Shown piece by piece: positions 1-5,428 of a DNA stretch of 6,217 bases. This DNA is from Paracoccaceae bacterium. GTDB lineage: Bacteria > Pseudomonadota > Alphaproteobacteria > Rhodobacterales > Rhodobacteraceae. The stretch covers positions 1-6,217 of the forward strand of contig DOIS01000227.1 of NCBI GenBank assembly GCA_003511785.1. The letters are read 5' to 3'. How positions within the stretch are numbered: position 1 is the stretch's first letter; the number at the start of each line of letters is the position of its first letter. Made by a program: the position numbers and the translations under genes. The notes below the pieces were generated by a model. The model saw only the letters and a list, made by a program, of their open reading frames with translations. It searched no databases and was not told the DNA's origin.

Positions 1-1243
1 CTTTTTCCCAAAGGGTCGGAAGGTCCTCGGGCTCGTCGCCCAGCGCCTTGATCACCAGGTCGGCCTCTTCCACGTAGTCCGACCCTTCGATGACTTCAGG
101 CGCCTGGCGTCCGGTGGCATCCGGCGCGCCCAGGCGCATCTTCTGAGCCATGACGCCGGTCACCCGGCCGCCTTCGTCGCGGAACCCCTTGGGCGCTGTC
201 AGCCATTCGAAGACGACGCCCTCCTCCTCGGCATTGGCCACCTCGCGCTGACTGCCGGGCATGTTTGCCCGGTCGCGGCGATAGAGGCATTTCACGCTGG
301 TCGCACCCTGCCGGATCGAGGTGCGTACGCAGTCCATCGCGGTGTCGCCGCCGCCGATCACAACGACGCGCTTGCCCTTGGCGTTCAGGCGTCCACTTTC
401 GAACTCCTCGACTTTGTCGCCGAAATTCTCGCGGTTGGAGGCGGTCAAGAAGTCAATCGCGCGCTCGATGCCGTCAGCACCGCTGCCCGGTCCCTGCAAA
501 TCGCGCGACTTGTAAACCCCGGTCGCGATGATGACCGCGTCGTGCTTGGCGCGGATCTCGTCGAAGGAGATGTCGCGGCCCACCTCGCAGTTCAGCACGA
601 AGGTCACGCCGCCTTCTTCGAGCTGCGCGTTGCGACGCATCACCACGTCTTTCTCCAGCTTGAAGCCGGGAATACCATAGGTCATCAGCCCGCCCGCACG
701 GTCGTAACGGTCATAGACCGTGACCTGGACGCCTGCGCGGCGCAGCACATCTGCGGCCGCCAGTCCACCGGGACCGGCGCCGATGATACCGACGCTTTCC
801 TCGCGCTCGATCGCGGGGCTGATCGGCTTGACCCACCCTTTTTCCCAGGCGGTATCGGTAATGTACTTCTCGACCGCGCCGATAGTCACGGTGCCGTGGC
901 CCGACTGCTCGATCACACAATTGCCTTCGCACAGGCGATCCTGCGGGCAGATACGGCCGCAGATCTCCGGGAAGGTGTTCGTGGCCTGGCTGATCTCGTA
1001 GGCCTCTTCCAACCGGCCTTCCGCGGTCAGCCGCAGCCAGTCGGGGATGTTGTTGTGCAACGGGCAATGGGTCTGGCAATAGGGCACACCGCACTGGCTG
1101 CACCGGCTTGCCTGCTCGGCGGCCTTCGCATCGGCGAACTCGGCATAGATTTCGTGGAAATCGTTCCGCCTTTCGTCGGCTCCCCGCTTCTCGGGCATAT
1201 CCCGCCCGACCTGCGTGAACTTGAGCATCGCTTGCTTGGCCAC
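1..1243 (-). CDS. gltD: Glutamate synthase [NADPH] small (beta) subunit, 3' end cut off by the window
   Basis: GltD oxidises NADPH through FAD and passes electrons by iron-sulfur clusters to the large subunit GltB, which makes two glutamates from glutamine and 2-oxoglutarate (cytoplasmic ammonium assimilation). About 414 codons are visible of a family length near 475. The N-terminal Cys-rich domain shows CSQCGVPYCQTHC at residues 48-60 and CGRICPQDRLCEGNC at 95-109. The FAD Rossmann motif GAGPGG is at 155-160, and the NADPH-binding GGGDTAMD is at 297-304. The visible end, ALGDEPEDLPTLWEK, is near the C-terminal FAD region. I chose the GTG start at 1243 (VAKQAMLKF, read as MAKQAMLKF) because GGAG lies 6 nt upstream (1250-1253) and related proteins begin MAKQ; an in-frame ATG at 1228 is the alternative. 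No frame break is visible. gltB is probably beyond the left edge, but that is inference. Identification is secure. Confidence 0.96.
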   Translation of the reverse strand, partial: MAKQAMLKFTQVGRDMPEKRGADERRNDFHEIYAEFADAKAAEQASRCSQCGVPYCQTHCPLHNNIPDWLRLTAEGRLEEAYEISQATNTFPEICGRICPQDRLCEGNCVIEQSGHGTVTIGAVEKYITDTAWEKGWVKPISPAIEREESVGIIGAGPGGLAAADVLRRAGVQVTVYDRYDRAGGLMTYGIPGFKLEKDVVMRRNAQLEEGGVTFVLNCEVGRDISFDEIRAKHDAVIIATGVYKSRDLQGPGSGADGIERAIDFLTASNRENFGDKVEEFESGRLNAKGKRVVVIGGGDTAMDCVRTSIRQGATSVKCLYRRDRANMPGSQREVANAEEEGVVFEWLTAPKGFRDEGGRVTGVMAQKMRLGAPDATGRQAPEVIEGSDYVEEADLVIKALGDEPEDLPTLWEK

Positions 1244-1421
1244 GTGTCACTCCATCGCTGTCTGCGCGCTTTCTACGCAAGCGCGGACAGGACTAAAAGT
1301 CACAATTACTGACCTTTAATCCTGTTTTCCCGCATTTCGTTTGGCAAATCTCGCTGCGGCGCAGTAATTTTATACATCAAACCGGACCTAATTTCCAGCT
1401 TTTCTTTTGATTCTAGTGACT

Positions 1422-1427
1422 TATACT
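1422..1427 (+). promoter_or_regulatory. Candidate -10 element for uppP in the gltD/uppP divergent intergenic region
   Basis: The 224 bp between the gltD start (1243) and the uppP start (1468) are clearly more AT-rich than the flanking genes, as expected for a divergent promoter region. TATACT at 1422-1427 matches the sigma70 -10 consensus at 5 of 6 bases and lies about 40 bp before the uppP ATG. I see no good -35 at 16-18 bp spacing; TTGATT at 1407-1412 is only 9 bp away. No clear promoter for gltD stood out on the minus strand. Low confidence. Confidence 0.3.
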
Positions 1428-1467
1428 GGGGCTGGCTTAACGACTCGAAACCGTGCGACTGTATTAC

Positions 1468-2265
1468 ATGCCGCTGTTCCAGCTTATCCTTGTCGCGATC
1501 ATCCAGGGGATTACCGAATTCCTTCCGGTTTCCTCGTCAGGCCACCTGATTCTTCTGCCGAATCTCACCGGGCTGGAGGACCAGGGTCAGGTCATCGACG
1601 TGGCGGTTCACCTCGGCACGCTCGGCGCTGTGATCATTTTCTTTCGGCGCGACGTGGGCCTCGCCTTGGCCGGGGTGATGGACCTGACTTGCGGTCATCG
1701 CGACACTCCGGGCGCGCGGCTTGCCCTGGGTCTGATTCTGGCCACCGTTCCCGTGGTCGTGGCCGGCGCCGCGCTCCACCTCTCCGGTCTGGACCAGGCC
1801 ATGCGCTCGACCGCTGTAATCGGATGGGCGATGCTGATTTTCGGACTTGTTCTCTACTGGGCCGACCAGCGCGGGCCGGTCAGGAAGACGGAATGGAGTC
1901 TGCGGGACGCGGCCATCATGGGCCTGTGGCAGGTCCTGTCGCTGATCCCGGGCACATCGCGCTCTGGCATCACGATCACCGGCGGCCGACAGTTGGGTTA
2001 CGACCGCGAGACCGCGGCACGGCTGGCGATGTTGATGTCGATCCCCACGATCATCGCGTCGGGCGCGCTTCTGGGGACGGACGTGGCCGTAAAGGCCGAT
2101 CTTCAGATCGTGCGAGACGGCGTGATCGCCGCCGCGCTGGCCTTCCTGTCGGCGCTGGTGGCGCTTAGTCTGATGATGCGCCTTCTACGCAGCGTGAGCT
2201 TCACGCCCTACGTGATCTACCGCGTGATCCTCGGAGTGATCCTGCTGGCCATCGCCTATGGCTGA
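1468..2265 (+). CDS. uppP: Undecaprenyl-diphosphatase (UppP/BacA family)
   Basis: This integral inner-membrane phosphatase converts undecaprenyl pyrophosphate to undecaprenyl phosphate, recycling the lipid carrier for peptidoglycan and other envelope polymers; overexpression of family members gives bacitracin resistance. The predicted protein is 265 aa, the usual length, and almost wholly hydrophobic with several membrane segments. The first signature, QGITEFLPVSSSGH, spans residues 13-26 and includes E17, S23 and H26, which align with E. coli E21, S27 and H30. The second, PGTSRSG at 161-167, carries the catalytic Arg (R165, E. coli R174). Residue 13 is Gln where E. coli has Glu17, within the accepted (E/Q)xxxE pattern. 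I prefer the ATG at 1468 (MPLFQLILV) because it matches family N-termini; an in-frame GTG at 1453 adds five residues (MRLYY). Neither start has a clear Shine-Dalgarno sequence. The stop lies 2 bp from that of the convergent NDUFA9-like gene, with no room for a separate terminator. Confidence 0.95.
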   Translation: MPLFQLILVAIIQGITEFLPVSSSGHLILLPNLTGLEDQGQVIDVAVHLGTLGAVIIFFRRDVGLALAGVMDLTCGHRDTPGARLALGLILATVPVVVAGAALHLSGLDQAMRSTAVIGWAMLIFGLVLYWADQRGPVRKTEWSLRDAAIMGLWQVLSLIPGTSRSGITITGGRQLGYDRETAARLAMLMSIPTIIASGALLGTDVAVKADLQIVRDGVIAAALAFLSALVALSLMMRLLRSVSFTPYVIYRVILGVILLAIAYG

Positions 2266-2267
2266 AA

Positions 2268-3251
2268 TCAGATGCGCAGGTTCTTCGCCGATGCCGTCAT
2301 CTCGGCATACTGGCCCGAGGGACGGAACCGCCAAAGATATTCGGGCAGCACGGTCTCGAGCGAGGTCGCCTCGATCCCCAGCGCATCGAACCCGCGCGCA
2401 TCCCCGGCCACCACGTTGTCGCGACCCAGGTTCTTGAGTTGATCGCGGGTCAGAATGCCGTTGGTGATCAGGCCGAACGTCGCCGCCTGCAACATGTCGA
2501 AGGCAAAGGCCACGGGCCAGGCAAGCCCGCGCGGCAGGTTGACGATAATCCGGCGACGATTGATCGTGGCCAGCATACGCTGCATCAGCTCGCGGAATGT
2601 CAAAACCTCAGGACCGCCAAGCTCGTAGATTCCGCCCGCCGCGGTCCCCAGCACGCCCATCTCGGCCGCCCGCGCCACATCATCGACATAGACCGGCTGA
2701 AACCGCGTGTCGCCGCCGGCGATGTTCAGGAAAGGGCCATAGCGGGTCATGGCAGCAAACTTGTTGAAGAAAGCATCCTCGGGCCCGAACATGATCGAGG
2801 GGCGCAGGATCATGGCCCCGGGCATGTGCTCGAGCACCGCCTGCTCACCGGCTGCCTTGCTGCGCGCATAGGCGCTGTCGGAATTCACGTCGGCTCCAAT
2901 GGCCGAGATATGAACCATGCGCGCCACGCCCTTCCGGGCAGCGAACCGCGCAACCCGCGCCGCCCCTTCGTTCTGGACCGAGTCGAACCGGTTCTTGCCA
3001 CTCTCGACCAGGATGCCCACGCAATTGACCACCGCGTCGGCCCCCTCCATGGCCAGCGCCACCGAGTTGTCGTCGCGGATATTGCACAACACCGGCTCGA
3101 CCTGGCCGACGACGCCATAGGGACGCACGAACAGCGCCTCGTTCGGACGGCGCACCGCGACGCGCACGCGCCAGCCCTGCTGCGCCATGCGCCGCGCGAT
3201 GTAGCGACCGACGAAACCCGAGCCGCCATAGATCGTGACCAGTTTCGACAT
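2268..3251 (-). CDS. Complex I NDUFA9-subunit-family protein (atypical SDR, NAD(P)-binding)
   Basis: The predicted 327-aa protein is an atypical short-chain dehydrogenase/reductase of the group related to the mitochondrial complex I accessory subunit NDUFA9. The N-terminal nucleotide-binding loop is GGSGFVGR at residues 9-16. Basic residues after the second strand (RVRVAVRRP, R34-R35) suggest NADP(H) preference. HISAIGA (about 114-120) and YARSK (Y128, K132) supply an SDR-like Ser/Tyr/Lys set, and LRPSIMFGPED and FQPVYVDDVARA are typical of extended SDRs and NDUFA9 homologues. The start at 3251 (MSKLVTIYGG) has GGAGGG at 3260-3265, 8 nt upstream; an upstream in-frame ATG at 3269 would overlap that site and is less likely. 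In alphaproteobacteria such proteins are commonly named after NDUFA9, but a role in complex I is not shown by this sequence; an NADPH-dependent reductase or a structural role is equally open. It is monocistronic here, convergent with uppP. Confidence 0.9.
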   Translation of the reverse strand: MSKLVTIYGGSGFVGRYIARRMAQQGWRVRVAVRRPNEALFVRPYGVVGQVEPVLCNIRDDNSVALAMEGADAVVNCVGILVESGKNRFDSVQNEGAARVARFAARKGVARMVHISAIGADVNSDSAYARSKAAGEQAVLEHMPGAMILRPSIMFGPEDAFFNKFAAMTRYGPFLNIAGGDTRFQPVYVDDVARAAEMGVLGTAAGGIYELGGPEVLTFRELMQRMLATINRRRIIVNLPRGLAWPVAFAFDMLQAATFGLITNGILTRDQLKNLGRDNVVAGDARGFDALGIEATSLETVLPEYLWRFRPSGQYAEMTASAKNLRI

Positions 3252-3402
3252 GATGCAGGCCCTCCGCATAATTCAATGGCTCCGATCTACCTGTCCCGCC
3301 CCTTGCGAACAAGGCGCAAATCGCCGCGACCACGGCCCGCCGAGCCGGTCGGATGTCGTGAAGGCAGGCTGAAAAATCTGCGAGAAAATCACCAGAATCC
3401 GT

Positions 3403-3431
3403 TTGACACCCCCGACGCCTGGTCTTAAACG
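3403..3431 (+). promoter_or_regulatory. Sigma70-type promoter for tRNA-Leu
   Basis: A perfect -35 hexamer, TTGACA at 3403-3408, is followed by a weaker -10, either TTAAAC at 3425-3430 (16-bp spacer) or TAAACG at 3426-3431 (17-bp spacer). Transcription would start around 3437, about a dozen bases before the mature tRNA 5' end, which is a sensible leader for RNase P. A perfect -35 with a weak -10 is plausible for a stable RNA gene in this group. No protein gene on this strand lies between it and the tRNA. Confidence 0.65.
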
Positions 3432-3448
3432 CACGGCTCACGACACCT

Positions 3449-3535
3449 GCCCAGGTGGCGGAATTGGTAGACGCGCTAGCTTCAGGTGCTAGTGTCCGTA
3501 TGGACGTGGAGGTTCGAGTCCTCTCCTGGGCACCA
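3449..3535 (+). tRNA. tRNA-Leu (anticodon CAG)
   Basis: This is a complete 87-nt class II tRNA gene. The acceptor stem is GCCCAGG (3449-3455) with CCTGGGC (3525-3531), discriminator A3532 and an encoded CCA at 3533-3535. The anticodon stem CTAGC (3476-3480) pairs with GCTAG (3488-3492) around the 7-nt loop TTCAGGT, giving anticodon CAG at 3483-3485, which reads CUG leucine codons. The long variable arm has a GTCC/GGAC stem typical of tRNA-Leu. The T arm is GGAGG-TTCGAGT-CCTCT with one G-U pair. CUG is the expected major leucine codon in such a GC-rich genome. Confidence 0.97.
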
Positions 3536-3948
3536 CTCTTTCCCCGAGAAGATACTTGTGCCGGTCCAGGCCGGCTAGCGCGCCTCTGTCTCCAATACGC
3601 GTTGCGCACGCTGAAAAACCAGTCGACAGCGGGGCGTTTGGCGCTGACTCTGCCGAACTGGTATTCGCTCAAGCGGCGACGCGCTCGGGAATTCAAGCGT
3701 TGTGCTTCAGAGATGGCTTGAGACCCTAGAAGACCAAGGCAACATGAGGCCCAAAGGCAATGGGACTGTACACTTTGCGTTGGGCTTTCGCCCGACCGCC
3801 GAGTGAACAAGGTCTGACCAGATCCCGCCGTCCCTCGCGGCTTACCTATCCGGAACCACTTCCCATGCATGGGTCGACCACCTACTCTGCGGGACGAAAG
3901 GCAGGCCGCAATACGCGGCACTGCGCGCCCACGGGAAGGAGGCTTGAG
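3536..3948. other. Gene-free stretch between tRNA-Leu and the C45-family gene
   Basis: I find no supportable gene in these 413 bp. Open frames exist on both strands, but they either read through the tRNA or lack a ribosome binding site and family resemblance. A minus-strand reading around 3600-3690 (including EYQFGRVSAKRPAVDWFF) looks faintly protein-like and might be a decayed remnant, but I cannot assign it. No T-rich intrinsic terminator follows the tRNA. A perfect 12-bp palindrome, CCCATGCATGGG, lies at 3862-3873. The 3' end of the stretch holds the ribosome binding site of the next gene. Confidence 0.5.
3936..3942 (+). promoter_or_regulatory. Strong Shine-Dalgarno of the C45-family gene
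   Basis: AAGGAGG ends 6 nt before the ATG at 3949. It is close to the ideal anti-16S sequence and fixes the start of the C45-family gene there, rather than at the more upstream in-frame codons that would add about 63 unrelated residues. Confidence 0.8.
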
Positions 3949-5002
3949 ATGCAGATCGTGGACTGCCCCGGAGCCGCGCGCGATCGCGGGCGCGCCCATG
4001 GTGAGACCCTGCGCGACCTGATCGCCGATGCGCTGGACCGCTGGTCCGCTGCCACGCTGGGAGGCCCGGGCGATATCGATGCATATTGCGCGAGGCTTCT
4101 GGGCGGAACGCGGCTTTTGCAGGCGGCGCAGAGCCTCACCCCCGATCTCCATGCCGAGATGGAAGGGATCGCCGAAGGCGCGGACCAGCCCCTGCCCCGC
4201 ATCGCGGCATACAACCTGATGGACGAACAATGGTGGTTCGATGCGCAAGAAGCGGCGCCGCCGCCAGGATGCAGTTTGGTCGTTCTGCCGGTGCCGGGGG
4301 GGGCATGTGCTGGCGCAGAACATGGACCTGCCCGGGCATATGGATGGCTCGCAGGTGGCGCTGCGCCTTTCGGGTCCGGATATCCCCGACACCGTGGTGC
4401 TCAGCGCCGCCGAGCTGATCGGGTTGACAGGGGCCAACGCCGCAGGAGTTGCCGTTGGCGTCAATACGCTGCTGATGCTGAATCATGGCGCGGGTGGGCT
4501 GCCCGTGGCCTTCGCCCCGCGACACGCGCTGGCGGCCCGCGACGCCGACGGCGCGCGGAACCGGCTGGCCGCAACGCGGCACGCCAGCGGCCAGCATTAC
4601 GCGATCGCCACGCGCCAACGCGTGCTGTCAGTGGAATGCTCAGCTGGCGGATGCGCTGACCTGAGCTTGCCGGACACAGGGCGGCTGCTGCACACCAATC
4701 ATCCGCTGGCCAGCCGCGACATCGCGGCAGACGCACAGACCCGGCTGGACCGGGCGGGTTTCACAGGCAGTTCGCATCGGAGACTGGACTGGCTGGCGGA
4801 TGCTGAACCCGGGCTGCGCACGGCACGGGATGTCAAGGTGATGCTGGACAATGCCGACGCACCGCTTTGCCTGCGCGCGGCCCGCAACGGCGACTCGCAG
4901 ACCTTCGCCTCGGTTCTTTACGAGATGACCGACGCCCCGCATCTTTCCATGCGCGCCGGCCCCGCGGGCCAGGGCGCATGGGCCGGGTTCGAGCTGGGCT
5001 GA
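3949..5002 (+). pseudogene. C45 family autoproteolytic acyltransferase/hydrolase (isopenicillin N acyltransferase-like), frameshifted at a G8 run
   Basis: Family members are Ntn-hydrolase-fold enzymes that cut themselves before a Cys and then act as amidases or acyltransferases; the type example makes penicillins from 6-APA. Bacterial substrates are mostly unknown. The frame from ATG 3949 (MQIVDCPGAARDRGRAHGE) carries the helical N-terminal part and the expected cleavage site G107-C108 in PPPGCSLVVLP. It then loses the family pattern at eight G (4296-4303) and ends at 4659 after 236 residues. From 4304 the family continues in the next frame to 5002: HVLAQNMDLP (compare QNWDW), then VNTLLML, GLPVAF, HASGQHY, ECSAGG and HTNH. 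Deleting one G joins both parts into a 350-aa protein of normal length with H119 at the junction; in that numbering VNTLLML is 171-177, HASGQHY 211-217 and ECSAGG 229-234. No other lesion is seen, so this is a recent or phase-variable frameshift, or a sequencing error. There is no signal peptide. Family call strong; functional state uncertain. Confidence 0.85.
4296..4303 (+). repeat. Homopolymer of eight G at the C45-gene frame junction
   Basis: This is a run of eight consecutive G inside the C45-family coding region. With seven G the codons read V-P-G-G-H-V-L-A-Q-N and the family alignment is seamless; with eight they read V-P-G-G-A-C-A-G and leave the family. Such runs are slippage-prone in replication and also error-prone in sequencing. 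Confidence 0.9.
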
Positions 5003-5216
5003 GCCAACGCGCCACGCTTTCCTGCCATCGTTTGACCGGGTCCTCAACGCCCGGGTTGATCAAGTCGCTCATCATCTGGAAGGGGCGTCCGCCGACATCG
5101 CGGGTCAAGCGATAGCCGGCCACAGTACGCAGCGCGGCGACCTCGGTCACGTTGGGTGCGGTTGAGCCGATCAACACGCCCAGTTCTGACCGGGCACCAC
5201 CACTGGGCAGGCGCAC
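5003..5216 (-). pseudogene. Possible coding remnant, unidentified
   Basis: Reading the minus strand from a GTG at 5216 gives ELGVLIGSTAPNVTEV, followed by RTVAGYRLTRDVGG, RPFQMMSDLINPGVEDP and VKRWQESVARWL. Over about 58 codons most third positions are G or C, and the amino-acid mix resembles a normal protein. A stop codon lies directly upstream of the GTG and there is no ribosome binding site. Downstream the frame runs into the antisense of the C45 gene end and turns into arginine-rich shadow sequence. It therefore looks like an internal piece of a gene that lost both ends, not an intact small gene. I do not recognise the family. It could still be a chance open frame in GC-rich DNA. The plus strand here holds no gene. 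Confidence 0.35.
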
Positions 5217-5372
5217 AGATTAAGGAAAGCGGCCGTCTCAGGCCCTTGGGGAGAGAGGCCGGCGATCTTCAAACCGAATGCTCCCCATCCAAGCGGGCCA
5301 AGTGACGCAGCTTCGTCCAGCCCTTTACCTCCCCCCTTGCGACAGCGGCGCGCTTGCCAGCTGCGACATTTT

Positions 5373-5378
5373 TATAAT
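5373..5378 (+). promoter_or_regulatory. Candidate -10 (TATAAT) of the sugar transporter gene in an AT-rich island
   Basis: TATAAT at 5373-5378 is a perfect -10 hexamer within an AT-rich patch (about 5368-5393) that stands out from the GC-rich surroundings, 50 bp before the transporter ATG. The nearest -35-like element, TTGCCA at 5354-5359, is only 13 bp away, and nothing good lies at 17 bp. Either the promoter depends on an activator, or a different -10 within the island is used. This would fit a sugar-inducible gene, but that is inference. Confidence 0.45.
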
Positions 5379-5393
5379 AAGTATATCATTAAA

Positions 5394-5408
5394 GGCCCGT
5401 AAAGGGCC
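5394..5408 (+). promoter_or_regulatory. Small GC inverted repeat in the transporter leader
   Basis: GGCCC (5394-5398) and GGGCC (5404-5408) form a perfect 5-bp stem around the loop GTAAA. They lie between the candidate -10 and the ribosome binding site. It could be a leader hairpin or half of an operator near the transcription start. No T tract follows, so it is not an intrinsic terminator. Confidence 0.35.
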
Positions 5409-5416
5409 CTGCTTTG

Positions 5417-5423
5417 GGAGGAG
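5417..5423 (+). promoter_or_regulatory. Shine-Dalgarno of the sugar transporter gene
   Basis: GGAGGAG ends 5 nt before the ATG at 5429 and supports that start codon. Confidence 0.7.
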
Positions 5424-5428
5424 CAACC

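Noticed and set aside
542..1312. Plus-strand open frame of 256 codons
   Set aside because: It is fully antisense to gltD, whose cofactor motifs are unambiguous.
1407..2168. Plus-strand open frame overlapping uppP in another frame
   Set aside because: It is Arg/Gly-rich, with no membrane pattern; the uppP frame carries the family motifs.
2439..3428. Plus-strand open frame of 329 codons
   Set aside because: It is antisense to the NDUFA9-like gene; its His/Arg-rich composition is typical of a GC-rich shadow frame.
3455..3721. Plus-strand open frame starting inside the tRNA
   Set aside because: It begins within the tRNA-Leu gene, has no ribosome binding site and no recognisable family.
3782..3793. 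GGGC-TTTC-GCCC mini hairpin as a terminator
   Set aside because: It has only 4 bp of stem and no T tract.
2845..4464. Long minus-strand open frame of 539 codons
   Set aside because: It is antisense to the C45 gene, reads through the tRNA-Leu in antisense (the ERTRTSTSIRTLAPEAS-type peptide is a familiar tRNA-Leu artefact), and overlaps the NDUFA9-like gene in the wrong frame. It is arginine- and proline-rich shadow sequence.
5192..5200. Copy of GGGCACCAC from the tRNA 3' end as a possible att site
   Set aside because: Nine bases without extension on either side is within chance for GC-rich DNA, and there is no integrase gene in view.
5240..5340. Minus-strand reading GLDEAASLGPLGWGAFGL upstream of the possible remnant
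   Set aside because: It has no start codon, weaker third-position GC, and ends at a stop in a different frame from the remnant. A frameshifted continuation is possible but not supportable.
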